A stretch of 38,224 nt of DNA from Sulfurimonas sp. (lineage in GTDB: Bacteria > Campylobacterota > Campylobacteria > Campylobacterales > Sulfurimonadaceae): the NCBI GenBank assembly GCA_028687935.1, contig JAQTZE010000018.1, positions 1 to 38,224 on the forward strand, given 5' to 3'. The translations under genes were made by a program, and so were the position numbers. Under the pieces are notes generated by a model, which saw only the letters and a list, made by a program, of their open reading frames with translations, was not told the origin of the DNA and did no database searches. This document shows positions 15,667 through 25,732 of this stretch, one piece after another; position 1 is the first letter of the stretch, and every line of letters starts with the position of its first letter.

Positions 15667-16098
15667 GTGAGCATTGAGATATCACGTACACATAGCCTTA
15701 TTAGCGATGCACTGGACTTTAGAGCTGCTCGTCAAGATATGATTGCGTCTAATATCGCAAACGCAGATACTCCTTTTTATAAACCAAGAGATATCGAGTT
15801 TGAAGGTGCTCTTCGTGCAAAACGCGCAGAGCTGCTCAATGAAAAATCTCCTCACTTAGAACTTGCACAGACTGATGCAAAGCATATCCCACTTCAAAGT
15901 GAGACAAGTAGCCAGAGCGCAAAACTCTTCTACAGAGATGGTCATATGGCTAGAAATGATGGCAACAGCGTGGATCTCGATGTTGAGACAACAGAGATGA
16001 GTAAAAACTCAGTCATGTTCAACGCGCTTATTCAAGCAAATAAAAAAGATAGCAACATCTTCAAAAGCGTTATCGACGCATCAAGTAAAGTAAGTTAA
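15667..16098 (+). CDS. flgB: Flagellar basal-body proximal rod protein FlgB
   Basis: 143 residues, GTG start with AAGGAG six bases upstream. A rod subunit that is exported by the flagellar type III system and assembled in the periplasm between MS ring and hook. The flagellar rod motif is plain: ALDFRAARQDMIASNIANADTP near residues 16-37, then FYKPRDIEFE, and a C-terminal NSVMFNALIQANKK helix. The order flgB-flgC-fliE with short gaps is the normal ε-proteobacterial operon, transcribed from the σ54 site upstream. Confidence 0.96.
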   Translation: MSIEISRTHSLISDALDFRAARQDMIASNIANADTPFYKPRDIEFEGALRAKRAELLNEKSPHLELAQTDAKHIPLQSETSSQSAKLFYRDGHMARNDGNSVDLDVETTEMSKNSVMFNALIQANKKDSNIFKSVIDASSKVS

Positions 16099-16107
16099 GG
16101 ATAGAAA

Positions 16108-16602
16108 ATGAGTAATTTTATGAGCAGTTTTGATATTAGCGGATATGGTCTCTCGGCTCAGAGAGTACGTGTCAACACGATTTCAAGTAACATCGCAAAT
16201 GCACAAACAACCCGCACTGAAGAGGGTGGACCATATAGACGTCAATCAGTAGTTTTCAAAGCTGTTGACTTCAATGAGGTCTATAATAAAGCGCTTGGAG
16301 AGACCACTGAGAGTGCGCAGTATGAAGATCCACTGAGTGAAGGGACTTTTGGCAAAAAAGTAAATCCTGCTATAATGAGTGTATTAGTCGATAAAATTTC
16401 TCGTGATGATTCGCAGCCAAAGCTAAAATTTGAGCCAAATCATCCTGATGCAGATGCAAACGGTTATGTTGCCTATCCAAATATTAATCCAGTCATCGAA
16501 ATGGCCGATTTGGTAGAAGCAACTCGTTCGTATCAAGCAAATGTCGCTGCGTTTGAGAGTGCAAAAGATATGGCAAACAATGCAATATCACTATTTCAAT
16601 AA
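16108..16602 (+). CDS. flgC: Flagellar basal-body proximal rod protein FlgC
   Basis: 164 residues, nine bases after flgB. N-terminal flagellar rod motif (YGLSAQRVRVNTISSNIANA, about 13-32). The C-terminal FlgC signature ANGYVAYPNINPVIEMADLV is followed by EATRSYQANVAAFESAKDMA, the coiled helix that packs with the N-terminus in the rod. A second component of the proximal rod, co-expressed with FlgB and FliE. Confidence 0.96.
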   Translation: MSNFMSSFDISGYGLSAQRVRVNTISSNIANAQTTRTEEGGPYRRQSVVFKAVDFNEVYNKALGETTESAQYEDPLSEGTFGKKVNPAIMSVLVDKISRDDSQPKLKFEPNHPDADANGYVAYPNINPVIEMADLVEATRSYQANVAAFESAKDMANNAISLFQ

Positions 16603-16618
16603 AAGGAGAAGATAAATT

Positions 16619-16918
16619 ATGAATAATATTAACAGCATATCAGGAATATCTTCCTCAGATCTTTTAAAACAAAAGAGTGGTGCCTTGGAAGCGACTGGAA
16701 GTGACTTTAGCCAACATCTCAAGTCTGCTATCAATGAAACAAATGAGCTGCAAGTAAACAGTGAAAAAGCCATAGCTGACATGGCAACGGGTCAAGTAAA
16801 AGACTTGCATCAAGCAGCACTTGCAATCGGCAAAGCAGAGACGAGTATGAAACTTATGCTTGAAATACGTAATAAAGCACTAAGCGCATATAAAGAGCTT
16901 GGTCGTACACAAATATAA
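16619..16918 (+). CDS. fliE: Flagellar hook-basal body complex protein FliE
   Basis: 99 residues, preceded by AAAGGAGA. FliE joins the MS ring to the FlgB rod. A variable Ser-rich N-terminus is followed by the conserved FliE region: ADMATGQVKDLHQAALAIGK, then AETSMKLMLEIRNKALSAYKEL, the family C-terminus. Last gene of the σ54 operon; the next gene has its own TATAAT. Confidence 0.95.
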   Translation: MNNINSISGISSSDLLKQKSGALEATGSDFSQHLKSAINETNELQVNSEKAIADMATGQVKDLHQAALAIGKAETSMKLMLEIRNKALSAYKELGRTQI

Positions 16919-16993
16919 AATCTCTTATCTCTTTCTTTGACTGTGTTGCTTTGCATGAAACGCAAAGTGACGTGAAATTAAGTTCATTATCAC

Positions 16994-16999
16994 TATAAT
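16994..16999 (+). promoter_or_regulatory. Probable -10 box of ftsI
   Basis: A perfect TATAAT lies 32 bases before the ftsI ATG in the 113-base spacer after fliE. No -35 is evident. A weak CTTTGC/GCAAAG hairpin (16949-16967) lies just upstream and may end the flagellar transcript. The ftsI start has no recognisable Shine-Dalgarno. Confidence 0.5.
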
Positions 17000-17031
17000 C
17001 TTTATAAAAAAATAAAAAGTACTCATACACT

Positions 17032-18792
17032 ATGCTAAACCAAAATAAAAGCAAAAAAATACTTCTTCTTTACTCTCTTATAGGGTTTGGCTTTTTTATA
17101 TTTTTAGCAGTGATGCTGCTTAATGTACTTAAGTCTCGTGATCTGCCATCACTCTATACAAGCGATAGTTCTAAAGCCGCTAGAGGAAGTATCATCAGTG
17201 CAGATGGCTTCCACGTTGCTACTACTATAAAACTCTACAAAGCAGTTGTAAACACACACTACATCGATCCTGAAAAAAAGGATCTTTTTATCGAACTCTT
17301 TAGTATCTACTCAGGTATCAATGCCCAAGAGATACGAACAAAACTTGATAAACGCAAGGGTATCGTAGTCCTTAGCTATCTTATCCCAGAGATACAGGCG
17401 CAGTATCTCAAAAAACTTGCCTATGATCTCCGTGACTATAAAGTATTTATCGAGAGAAAAAATCCTCGTACAGGTGTGAGAATGCTCCAAGGTCTCAGTA
17501 TCCTAGAGAGCGGGGAGAGTAGAGAGTATCCTTATGGAAACTTATTGACACCTGTTATAGGATATTCACATAAACTCGAAGATAATGGCTACACACGTAT
17601 ACGGGGAGTCAAAGGGCTTGAAAAAAGATTTGATACAGAACTTTCTGCGAGACAAGATGGATCAAGTTTGGGACAGCGCGATGTCAACAGCTATATCATT
17701 CTCAATAAAAACAGCTTTACAAAACCTGAAATAAATGGACTCGATATAAAACTCACTATTCCAGTAGCTCTGCAAATCAAAATCGAGAGAATGCTCGACA
17801 AAAAGAAAGAAGAACTTGGTGCGACACAGATCATGATCGCAATCATGAATCCAAAAGACGGTAAAGTTCTCTCTCTCGCTAGTTCCAGCAGGTTTATGCC
17901 AAAAAACATACAAAAAGAAGATTATGGTGCACTTAACTCAGGTATGACCGAATACTCGTTTGAACCAGGGAGTGTTGTCAAAGTCATCACTTTTGCTATA
18001 CTCCTAGATAAAGGACGTATCAGCCCTTATGAGATGGTAAATGGCTATGGAGGACGATATAAGCTTGGGAATAAAGTCATCACAGATGAGCATAAATTTG
18101 GTATGCTCTCGGCTGAAGACGTTATTATACACTCCTCAAATATTGGTATCTCACAACTTGCACAAAAAATGTCTGGATATGAGTTTAACCAAGGACTTTT
18201 AGATTTTGGTTTTTCAAAACGCAGTACACCCGATTTAATATACGAGAGAACAGGTTCTGTGCCAAGTCCAAAGAGACTCGATAGTGAAGTTTATCGTGGA
18301 ACTTGTTCGTATGGATATGGTATGAAAGCAAACCTCATGCAACTGCTTCGTGCCTATAGTGCTTTTGACAATAATGGCAAGATAGTCATGCCAAAAATGG
18401 TCAACAACTTTCTAGATGAACATGGTCGCAGCATCCCAATCGTAGATGAAGAGCCGATTCAAGTCATTAAACCTGCCACAGCACAAAGAGTCAAAGAAAT
18501 TCTTATCAAAACGGTTAATCAGGGAACAGGTGTAAAAGCAATCACGCCAGGTTTAGAAGTCGGTGGTAAAACAGGTACTGCACACATCGTTGAAGATGGG
18601 AAGTACGTACGAAAATATAACACTGCGTTTATGGGTTTTGCAAACGATGATACCAACAAATACACTATTGGAGTCATCGTTATCAAGCCTCAATCAAGCC
18701 AGTTTGCTTCTTTAACGTCTGTACCTGTCTTTAAAGCTGCTGTAGATATTCTTATCGAGGACGGATATCTAAAGCCAAATATTATCGAGTAG
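17032..18792 (+). CDS. ftsI: Class B penicillin-binding protein, septal transpeptidase FtsI/PBP3 type
   Basis: 586 residues. One N-terminal TM anchor (about 8-30), then the PBP dimer/pedestal domain (ARGSIISADGFHVATT near 48; GLEKRFDTELSARQDG), then the transpeptidase domain. Catalytic motifs are complete: SVVK with Ser314 and Lys317, SSN at 368-370, and KTGT starting at Lys513. The enzyme cross-links septal peptidoglycan in the periplasm and is the β-lactam target. Placement directly after flgB-flgC-fliE is conserved in H. pylori and C. jejuni (where it is called pbpB or ftsI). Its 3' end overlaps convergent panC by 24 bases. Confidence 0.9.
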   Translation: MLNQNKSKKILLLYSLIGFGFFIFLAVMLLNVLKSRDLPSLYTSDSSKAARGSIISADGFHVATTIKLYKAVVNTHYIDPEKKDLFIELFSIYSGINAQEIRTKLDKRKGIVVLSYLIPEIQAQYLKKLAYDLRDYKVFIERKNPRTGVRMLQGLSILESGESREYPYGNLLTPVIGYSHKLEDNGYTRIRGVKGLEKRFDTELSARQDGSSLGQRDVNSYIILNKNSFTKPEINGLDIKLTIPVALQIKIERMLDKKKEELGATQIMIAIMNPKDGKVLSLASSSRFMPKNIQKEDYGALNSGMTEYSFEPGSVVKVITFAILLDKGRISPYEMVNGYGGRYKLGNKVITDEHKFGMLSAEDVIIHSSNIGISQLAQKMSGYEFNQGLLDFGFSKRSTPDLIYERTGSVPSPKRLDSEVYRGTCSYGYGMKANLMQLLRAYSAFDNNGKIVMPKMVNNFLDEHGRSIPIVDEEPIQVIKPATAQRVKEILIKTVNQGTGVKAITPGLEVGGKTGTAHIVEDGKYVRKYNTAFMGFANDDTNKYTIGVIVIKPQSSQFASLTSVPVFKAAVDILIEDGYLKPNIIE

Positions 18793-19590
18793 GCGTGTCT
18801 GCCCTACTTTTGCTTCTACTAAAATAATCGTATTTTTGAGCTCTACATTTTTGATAGATTCAAATTCACGGTTGACTATCTCTACGTAAGATATCTCCAA
18901 AGGTGCGAGATGTTCGCGCATTGCGTTTGTAATTTCTTTGGCATTTAAAATATTTTTACTCACCATTTTTGAGCCGAGATACAATGATGCAGGAATTTTC
19001 AGCGCCTCTTTTTTCTCCGATGTAGTTAAATATGCATTACGACTACTCAAGGCCAAACCATCCGAGTCTCGGTGCGTATCTACTGGAACTATCTCCACAT
19101 TCATAAATAGTTGCTTGACCATCAGACTTATAAGATTAAGCTGTTGTGCATCTTTTTTTCCGAAATACGCCCGTGTTGGATTTACAATATTTAAGAGTTT
19201 CATCACGACCGTTAAAACACCGTTAAAATGCCCTGGTCTACTTGTCCCCTCAAGAACAAAGCCACGTACTTTTGGTGCTAAAAGCGAAACTTCATCACGT
19301 CCATACATATCACTTATCTGAGGAAAGAACAAAACATCCACACCACCAAGCTGGCATATTTTTTTATCTGCTTCATCTTTTTTCGGATATTTATCTAAAT
19401 CCTCATCTTTGAGAAACTGTGTAGGATTTAAAAAAATCGACACAACCAAGAGTTCGTTTTCTCTCTTTGCTTTTTTGATAAGTGAGATATGCCCTTCATG
19501 TAGAGCGCCCATAGTTGGGACAAATCCTATTGTTTTATTACTATTTTTTAAATACTCTTTGAGTTCTATAGGGTTAGAAATAATCTTCAT
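18769..19590 (-). CDS. panC: Pantothenate synthetase
   Basis: 273 residues from ATG 19590. Condenses pantoate and β-alanine with ATP to form pantothenate (vitamin B5 and CoA pathway), cytosolic. Motifs: [11 protein letters not shown] (ATP-binding, with HIGH-type His pair), [27 protein letters not shown] and FGKKDAQQL, and a SSRNAYL segment. A TTG 12 codons upstream adds non-family residues and lies in the promoter, so the ATG is preferred. Divergent from prfB; the last 24 bases run antisense to the ftsI 3' end. No panB or panD is adjacent. Confidence 0.95.
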   Translation of the reverse strand: MKIISNPIELKEYLKNSNKTIGFVPTMGALHEGHISLIKKAKRENELLVVSIFLNPTQFLKDEDLDKYPKKDEADKKICQLGGVDVLFFPQISDMYGRDEVSLLAPKVRGFVLEGTSRPGHFNGVLTVVMKLLNIVNPTRAYFGKKDAQQLNLISLMVKQLFMNVEIVPVDTHRDSDGLALSSRNAYLTTSEKKEALKIPASLYLGSKMVSKNILNAKEITNAMREHLAPLEISYVEIVNREFESIKNVELKNTIILVEAKVGQTRLLDNIWL

Positions 19591-19602
19591 TTTAAGTCCA
19601 GA

Positions 19603-19613
19603 TATAATATAAT
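19603..19613. promoter_or_regulatory. Divergent promoter region panC/prfB
   Basis: Two overlapping TATAAT hexamers on the plus strand (19603-19608 and 19608-19613) can serve prfB; the same AT-rich block reads ATTATATTATATC on the minus strand and could serve panC. The spacer is only 51 bases. Confidence 0.4.
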
Positions 19614-19641
19614 CGCAATTATACACTATTGGATAAATTTT

Positions 19642-20739
19642 ATGGACAACTACGAATATACGGAACTTTTAAAAAATACTTCTATTAAAATGGCAAACAT
19701 TACAGATGTCATAGAGCCTGAAAAAATCAACAAAAGACTCGCTGAAATAATCGAACTAGAAAATGACCAAGAGTTTTGGAATGATGCCGCAAACGCAGCT
19801 GTTGTACAAAAAGAGAAAACGCAGCTCCAAAGAAAACTTGACAAATATTTAGTAGCAAAAAATGCGCTTGACGATGCCCTAGAACTCTATGAAATGGCAA
19901 AGGAAGAGAGTGATGAAGACTCCATAGAGCTTCTCTATGCAGATGCACCATCACTTCAAGATTCTATCCGCAACATGGAAATCAGCGTACTTCTCAGCGG
20001 TGAAACAGATGCAAACAATGCAATCCTTTCAATTCATCCAGGCGCAGGTGGAACCGAGTCTCAAGACTGGGCTTCGATGCTGCTACGAATGTATAAACGT
20101 TTTGCAGAGAGACGCGGATTTAGTGTAGAGGTTCTTGACTATCAAAGCGGGGAAGAAGCTGGTATCAAAGATGCCACTATCCTTATCAAAGGCGAGAATG
20201 CTTATGGATATCTCAAAGTAGAAAATGGTATCCATAGACTTGTGCGTATCTCACCTTTTGACTCAAACGCAAAACGCCATACATCTTTCAGTTCTGTGAT
20301 GGTTTCTCCAGAGGTTGATGATGATATTAATATCGTCATAGAAGACAAAGATATCAGGGTAGATACCTACAGATCAAGTGGTGCAGGCGGGCAACACGTC
20401 AATAAAACTGAATCAGCTATCCGTCTCACACATATAGCTACAGGTGTAGTTGTCCAGTGTCAAAACGATAGAAGTCAACATAAGAATAAGGCAACTGCAA
20501 TGAAGATGCTAAAGTCTCGTCTTTATGAACTTGAGCTTGAGCAACAGCAAGCGGAAAAAGATGGAGTAGCCAAAAGTGAAATCGGTTGGGGTCATCAAAT
20601 CCGTTCTTACGTCATGCAGCCTTATCAGCAGATCAAAGATAGTAGAAGTAATGAAGCATATTCAAACGTTACAGCAATTTTAGATGGTGATATTGACGAA
20701 ATGATAGAGGGAGTTCTTATTGCTCAGAATAAGCAATAA
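19642..20739 (+). CDS. prfB: Peptide chain release factor 2
   Basis: 365 residues. Recognises UGA and UAA and triggers peptide release. The codon-recognition tripeptide SPF is at 204-206 and the catalytic GGQ at 249-251, each one residue from the E. coli positions. The frame is continuous from the ATG, so the programmed +1 frameshift at an in-frame UGA that autoregulates E. coli prfB is absent. The Shine-Dalgarno is weak (GGA). Monocistronic, between divergent panC and a convergent small gene 13 bases downstream. Confidence 0.97.
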   Translation: MDNYEYTELLKNTSIKMANITDVIEPEKINKRLAEIIELENDQEFWNDAANAAVVQKEKTQLQRKLDKYLVAKNALDDALELYEMAKEESDEDSIELLYADAPSLQDSIRNMEISVLLSGETDANNAILSIHPGAGGTESQDWASMLLRMYKRFAERRGFSVEVLDYQSGEEAGIKDATILIKGENAYGYLKVENGIHRLVRISPFDSNAKRHTSFSSVMVSPEVDDDINIVIEDKDIRVDTYRSSGAGGQHVNKTESAIRLTHIATGVVVQCQNDRSQHKNKATAMKMLKSRLYELELEQQQAEKDGVAKSEIGWGHQIRSYVMQPYQQIKDSRSNEAYSNVTAILDGDIDEMIEGVLIAQNKQ

Positions 20740-20752
20740 GAGAAAGAAAATA

Positions 20753-21082
20753 CTACTCTTCTTGTTTTGGTTTTATAAAGCTATATCCCAAAAATCCAGC
20801 TCCAAGTATCATAACAAAAATTGTGAGATACTGTAGTTGCGTTTGTTGTGTATTTTTATACTCTTCTAAAAACTTTGAAGTATTCGGCGTTGTAGCTTTA
20901 CTACTTTTACTACTTCCTCCAGCCACACTGGCTTCCATACGTGCAACATTTGCAGCTGCAATCTCTACTTCACTCACACCCTCTTTTGGACTCATCCAAA
21001 AATGTACTATAAACGCAATCAAAAATAAAAGTGAACCACCCAGACGCAGCAAAACTGTTTTATACTTTAAAAAAAACTCCAA
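20753..21082 (-). CDS. Small two-TM protein, unrecognised
   Basis: 109 residues from TTG 21082 with GAAGGG six bases upstream. One TM helix at about 12-30, a soluble Ala/Ser/Lys-rich middle (SEVEIAAANVARMEAS, then GGSSKSSKAT), a second TM at about 85-102 and a short tail. The middle segment faces one side, probably the periplasm. No family recognised. It shares a 50-base divergent promoter region with bpt. Confidence 0.65.
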   Translation of the reverse strand: MEFFLKYKTVLLRLGGSLLFLIAFIVHFWMSPKEGVSEVEIAAANVARMEASVAGGSSKSSKATTPNTSKFLEEYKNTQQTQLQYLTIFVMILGAGFLGYSFIKPKQEE

Positions 21083-21103
21083 AACAAACCCTTCTATGCT
21101 ACT

Positions 21104-21109
21104 TATAAT
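21104..21109. promoter_or_regulatory. Divergent promoter region for bpt and the small TM gene
   Basis: TATAAT on the plus strand, 24 bases before the bpt ATG. The minus strand reads TATTAT at 21110-21105, toward the TTG at 21082. Both leaders would be short, and bpt has no clear Shine-Dalgarno. Confidence 0.45.
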
Positions 21110-21132
21110 ACAAATTATGTCAAAATCGCACT

Positions 21133-21846
21133 ATGAATTTACTTAAAGAATTTGCACTTAATGACAAATGTTCCTATCTTAAGGGTAAAGAAACACTCAC
21201 ACACTATAAGATTATTGATAATTGCTCAAGTCAAAATTGTCAGGATTTGATTGAAAGAGGTTATAGAAGATTTGGCAAGATGTATTTTAGACCAATTTGT
21301 AGTGACTGCAACGAGTGTCAGAGCATCAAGATAGATGTTGCAAACTTTTCATTTTCAAAATCCCAAAGACGTGTTTTAAAAAAAGCATCTCATATTACAA
21401 GCTACATACAGCGTCCGACACTCTCTAAAACGCATCTAGAACTCTTTGAAAAATATCATTTAGAGATGCATAATAAAAAAGGCTGGGATTATCAAGAAAC
21501 AACGCCACAACACTATCAGAACTCTTTTGTAAGTGGCCATAATGAGTTTGGCTATGAGATACTCTATTTTGATGCTGACAAGCTTATTGGAGTCGATCTT
21601 ATTGATATATTAGAAGATGGGATCTCTTCTATATATTTTTACTATGACCCAGACTATAACGAGCTCGCACTTGGCAAACTATCCCTCTATAATCAAATTT
21701 TGTTTGCAAGACAAAAATCGAAACAATGGATCTATCTTGGTTATTACGTAGAAGAGTGTCCGTCGCTCTCTTATAAATCACACTATAAGCCCTACCTCAC
21801 ACTTGAAGGACGACCTAGTGAGTATGAAGATTTTCAATGGCTATAG
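21133..21846 (+). CDS. bpt: Aspartate/glutamate leucyltransferase Bpt (N-degron pathway)
   Basis: 237 residues. Transfers Leu from Leu-tRNA to proteins with N-terminal Asp or Glu, marking them for ClpS/ClpAP degradation. The N-terminal ATE domain has the Cys pattern CSSQNC followed by RRFGKMYFRPICSDCNECQS. The C-terminal ATE domain shows SYIYFYYDP-type sequence (SSIYFYYDPDYNELALGK), YLGYYVEECPSLSYKSHYKP and a terminal EGRPSEYEDFQWL. Arginyltransferase R-type ATE1 is the eukaryotic relative; the bacterial form with this length and Cys set is normally Bpt, so leucyl transfer is expected rather than shown. The stop abuts the stop of the convergent gene with no gap. Confidence 0.88.
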   Translation: MNLLKEFALNDKCSYLKGKETLTHYKIIDNCSSQNCQDLIERGYRRFGKMYFRPICSDCNECQSIKIDVANFSFSKSQRRVLKKASHITSYIQRPTLSKTHLELFEKYHLEMHNKKGWDYQETTPQHYQNSFVSGHNEFGYEILYFDADKLIGVDLIDILEDGISSIYFYYDPDYNELALGKLSLYNQILFARQKSKQWIYLGYYVEECPSLSYKSHYKPYLTLEGRPSEYEDFQWL

Positions 21847-22512
21847 TTATTGAGATAACTCTTTAATCTGGTTTTCTCTTATCTCACTCTTTTTCTTCTC
21901 TAGCTCTTTTTGCAAGCTTTGCTCAAGTGCTTTTTGCTCAGTTTCATCTTGCTCTCTAATTCTTTGAATTTTCTCTTTTTGACGTTGTTGCTTTGAGATA
22001 TACACTTTTTTATTTGCAGCTTCTTTATTTTTTAAAGATTTGTCATCATCAATAAATTTTTGAATCACTCCATCTGCGTTTACACTCTCTGGATGCGCAA
22101 CATAATAGTTAATAATCTCATTTTTATAGCGTGATGTGTCTATTAGTCCACTATTGATAAGTAAAGAGAAGAGTGGACTATTTTGATCACTCATTGAAGC
22201 TCTAAATTGGCTCTGGGCACTTCGGATATAGTTATCATTTTCTTTCGAGAGGAGTCTTAATTTCTCAAGATATTGCATGCCATCAATAGAATTATCTCCT
22301 TGCTCGATAGCTTTACCAATCTTTTTTGTAGCATAGACGTCAGCAATATAGCGATCAATCTCTTCATGCATTCCTACATATGGCTCCATCTCTTTGAGCT
22401 TCACAATATTTCCAACGTTGTTATAAACAGCATCCCCAAGGGTAGAATATATTTTTGGATTTTCTGCAATTAATAGTGTTGCAAAAAGATATAAAGTAAG
22501 CAATATTTTCAT
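21847..22512 (-). CDS. Exported protein with C-terminal coiled coil, unrecognised
   Basis: 221 residues. The signal peptide (MKILLTLYLFATLLIA) predicts export. Residues about 20-150 are helical and mixed (TLGDAVYNNVGNIVKLKEME, LFSLLINSGLIDTSRYKNEI). From about 165 the chain is almost entirely Lys, Glu and Gln (KQQRQKEKIQRIREQDE, then LEQSLQKELEKKKSEIRE), a probable coiled coil. I recognise no family. Stop codons of this gene and bpt are directly adjacent, so transcription of each runs into the other unless stopped. Confidence 0.75.
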   Translation of the reverse strand: MKILLTLYLFATLLIAENPKIYSTLGDAVYNNVGNIVKLKEMEPYVGMHEEIDRYIADVYATKKIGKAIEQGDNSIDGMQYLEKLRLLSKENDNYIRSAQSQFRASMSDQNSPLFSLLINSGLIDTSRYKNEIINYYVAHPESVNADGVIQKFIDDDKSLKNKEAANKKVYISKQQRQKEKIQRIREQDETEQKALEQSLQKELEKKKSEIRENQIKELSQ

Positions 22513-22542
22513 TTTATTTTCCAGATTATTTTATTTTACCCT

Positions 22543-22560
22543 ATTATATCGGATTATAAT
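22543..22560. promoter_or_regulatory. Overlapping divergent -10 boxes
   Basis: The minus strand has TATAAT at 22548-22543, leading to the gene that starts at 22512. The plus strand has TATAAT at 22555-22560, which overlaps the first possible start codon (ATG 22559) of the small gene to the right. Confidence 0.4.
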
Positions 22561-22810
22561 GATACAATCTTATATGATTAAAAAAATACGTGTAGAACTT
22601 CTTTATTATGTTGTTATTGTATTATTATTGGCCTTTGTACAGCATTCTGATTTACTAACTGCACCAATTGAGCGCTTTGAACAGATGCAAAAACATGCAA
22701 ACTATTTACATCCATTTTTGTATGCTTTTTTTGTCTATATCATTATTGTATTTATTAGAATTGTAGTTAAGTTTATTTTATTTCTAAAAAATAAATTTAA
22801 AGAAAAGTAA
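22559..22810 (+). CDS. Small two-TM protein, unrecognised
   Basis: 83 residues (78 if translation begins at the second ATG, 22574). Two strongly hydrophobic helices at about 12-27 and 52-76 flank a polar loop (APIERFEQMQKHANYL), with a basic tail (LKNKFKEK) that would stay in the cytosol. No Shine-Dalgarno precedes either ATG. A TATAAT overlapping the first ATG would put the transcript start near 22567, which would make the second ATG nearly leaderless. Composition and a terminator behind it support a real gene, but I do not recognise it. Confidence 0.55.
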   Translation: MIQSYMIKKIRVELLYYVVIVLLLAFVQHSDLLTAPIERFEQMQKHANYLHPFLYAFFVYIIIVFIRIVVKFILFLKNKFKEK

Positions 22811-22846
22811 AAAAGAGTAAGATTTTTTATATAAGTTTGAGGAGAA

Positions 22847-22872
22847 TAAATACTTCCCGCGGGAAGTATTTA
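22847..22872. terminator. 26-bp perfect palindrome, terminator between the small gene and fusA
   Basis: TAAATACTTCCC pairs with GGGAAGTATTTA around a central GC. On the plus strand GTTTTT follows (22873-22878); on the minus strand TTTATTCTCC follows. It lies 37 bases after the plus-strand gene and 12 bases after the fusA stop, so it probably ends transcription from both sides. Confidence 0.75.
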
Positions 22873-22883
22873 GTTTTTATAGA

Positions 22884-24974
22884 CTAGCCGTTACGTTTTT
22901 TGATGATCTCTTCAGAAACGTTTTTAGGAACTTCTTCGTAATGGTGGAATTCCATAGAATACGTTGCACGACCTTGTGTTGCAGAACGAAGGTCAGTTGA
23001 ATAACCGAACATCTCAGCAAGTGGCACATAAGCATCAACAATTTTGTTACCAGCTCTATCACCCATGTTATTTACTTGTCCACGACGACGGTTAAGGTCA
23101 CCGATAACATCGCCCATGTAGTCTTCAGGAACTTCAACTTCAACTTTCATAAGTGGCTCTAAGATAGCTGGTTTAGCTTTTCTACAACCCTCTTTGAATC
23201 CCATTGCAGCAGCAAGTTTAAATGCCATCTCATTCGAGTCAACATCATGGTATGAACCATCATAAAGTGTAATATCCATATCTTCCATTGGGTAACCAGC
23301 AAGAACACCGTTAGCCATAGACTCCTTACAACCTTTTTCAACTGCAGGAATATATTCTTTAGGAACCGTTCCACCTTTGATGTCGTTGTGGAATACAAAT
23401 CCTGTACCAGCTTCACCCGGCTTGATAGTAAGGTAAACGTGACCAAACGCTCCACGACCACCAGATTGTTTTGCATATTTGTACTCTTGGTTGACAGTCT
23501 CTCTAATAGTTTCACGGTATGAAACTTGTGGAGCACCAACTTCAGCTTCAACTTTAAACTCACGTTTCATACGGTCAACAAGGATTTCAAGGTGTAATTC
23601 ACCCATTCCTGAAATAATAGTTTGACCTGTTTCTTCGTCAGTATTTACACGGAAAGATGGATCTTCAGCTGCAAGTTTTCCGAGTGCGATACCCATTTTT
23701 TCTTGGTCAGCTTTTGTTTTTGGTTCGACTGCAACAGAGATAACTGGCTCAGGGAAGACCATTCTTTCAAGTACAACTGTTTCAGATGGATCACATAAAG
23801 TATCACCTGTAGTAGAATATTTAAGACCAACAACTGCACCGATTTCACCAGCATAGATCTCTTTTACTTCTTCACGCTTCACAGCATGCATTTTTACGAT
23901 ACGGCCGATACGCTCTCTCTTGTCTTTTGTAGAGTTATGTACAAATGAACCAGCTTCAAGCGAACCACGGTAAACACGAATAAATGTTAATGTTCCAACA
24001 AATGGATCTGTCATGATTTTAAATGCTAGGGCTGCGAATTTACCATCATCAGTAGATGGAACAACCACTTCAACAGTCTCATCATCCATCATAGTTCCTG
24101 AGATAGGAGCACATTCAGTTGGTGCTGGAAGATATGCAACAACTGCGTCAAGTAAAGTTTGAACACCTTTGTTTTTAAATGCAGTACCTGCAGTCATTGG
24201 AACAATATGCATACCAATAGTTGCAGCTTTAATACCAGCAACGATCTCTTCTTCAGTGAGTGCTTCGCCTTCCATGTATTTTTCTAAAAGTGCTTCATTG
24301 CCATCAACAGAAGAGATCTCTTCGATCATCTTTTCACGGTATGTTTCAGATTTTTCTAACATGTCTGCAGGAATCTCTTCAACATGGTAGTTTGAACCCA
24401 TTTCAGCATCAACATCCCAAACAATAGCTTTCATTTTTACAAGGTCAACAACACCTCTAAAGCCATCCTCAGCACCAATTGGAAGTTGTATAGGAACCGG
24501 ATTCCCTTTAAGACGATCACGAATTTGATCTTCTACTTGATAAAAGTTTGCGCCTGTTCTATCCATTTTGTTAACGAAAACGATAGATGGTACGCCATAA
24601 CGATTTCTTTGTCTCCAAACAGTTTCTGATTGAGGCTGAACACCACCAACAGCACAGAATACTGAAACAGCACCATCAAGTACACGCATAGAACGTTCAA
24701 CTTCAATAGTAAAGTCAACGTGGCCCGGAGTATCGATAATATTTATCTGTTTTCCAGCCCATTCACAAGTTGTTGCAGCTGAAGTAATAGTAATACCACG
24801 CTCTTGTTCTTGTTCCATCCAGTCCATAGTAGCAGCACCATCATGTACTTCACCGATTTTATGCTCACGACCAGTATAGAAAAGGATTCTTTCTGTTGTT
24901 GTTGTTTTTCCTGCATCAATGTGAGCAGCAATACCGATATTTCTTACATCTTCTAGTTTATGAGATCTTGCCAT
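22884..24974 (-). CDS. fusA: Translation elongation factor G
   Basis: 696 residues. GTPase that drives ribosomal translocation. G1 AHIDAGKTT (18-26), the [11 protein letters not shown] switch I, G3 DTPGHVDFT, and G4 NKMDR are all intact; domains II-V follow in normal order, including the domain IV loop region [13 protein letters not shown]...[14 protein letters not shown]. Last gene of the str cluster here: tuf does not follow, as is usual in Campylobacterota, where tuf lies upstream of secE. A 180-base structured spacer separates it from rpsG. AAGG lies about ten bases before the ATG. Confidence 0.98.
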   Translation of the reverse strand: MARSHKLEDVRNIGIAAHIDAGKTTTTERILFYTGREHKIGEVHDGAATMDWMEQEQERGITITSAATTCEWAGKQINIIDTPGHVDFTIEVERSMRVLDGAVSVFCAVGGVQPQSETVWRQRNRYGVPSIVFVNKMDRTGANFYQVEDQIRDRLKGNPVPIQLPIGAEDGFRGVVDLVKMKAIVWDVDAEMGSNYHVEEIPADMLEKSETYREKMIEEISSVDGNEALLEKYMEGEALTEEEIVAGIKAATIGMHIVPMTAGTAFKNKGVQTLLDAVVAYLPAPTECAPISGTMMDDETVEVVVPSTDDGKFAALAFKIMTDPFVGTLTFIRVYRGSLEAGSFVHNSTKDKRERIGRIVKMHAVKREEVKEIYAGEIGAVVGLKYSTTGDTLCDPSETVVLERMVFPEPVISVAVEPKTKADQEKMGIALGKLAAEDPSFRVNTDEETGQTIISGMGELHLEILVDRMKREFKVEAEVGAPQVSYRETIRETVNQEYKYAKQSGGRGAFGHVYLTIKPGEAGTGFVFHNDIKGGTVPKEYIPAVEKGCKESMANGVLAGYPMEDMDITLYDGSYHDVDSNEMAFKLAAAMGFKEGCRKAKPAILEPLMKVEVEVPEDYMGDVIGDLNRRRGQVNNMGDRAGNKIVDAYVPLAEMFGYSTDLRSATQGRATYSMEFHHYEEVPKNVSEEIIKKRNG

Positions 24975-25154
24975 ATTTATAGTACCTTGTTTAAGTTAGT
25001 TTAGAGATAACCTCTTTCATGAATAAAAATCTATTTTACTTATAAAAGAGGTGTCACCTGTTTGTCATTAGTCATATTCTTGCGTTTTATATTTACAAAA
25101 CGCAGCATAAACGCAAGCAAGGGAACTAGTTCCCTATGCCTTAGTAAAAATATC
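24975..25154 (-). promoter_or_regulatory. Structured rpsG-fusA spacer with three palindromes
   Basis: AGGGAACTAGTTCCCT (25120-25135) is a perfect 16-bp palindrome. TGCGTTTT pairs with AAAACGCA at 25081-25104; this stem is an inverted pair of the over-represented AAACGCA word. AGGTGTCACCT (25049-25059) follows near the fusA leader. Without a clear U tract these look like processing or attenuation structures separating rpsG from fusA expression. Confidence 0.5.
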
Positions 25155-25634
<480 letters not shown>

Positions 25635-25732
25635 TTATTCTTCAATTTTTTCAAATTTACTCAAAATAAATCACTTAAGATTTATCCTGCAGCTATTGAA
25701 CTTTATTATTTGTTAAAAAAATAATCTTATGG

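Noticed and set aside
19642..20739. Programmed +1 frameshift in prfB
   Set aside because: The frame is continuous through the region, with no in-frame TGA near codon 25.
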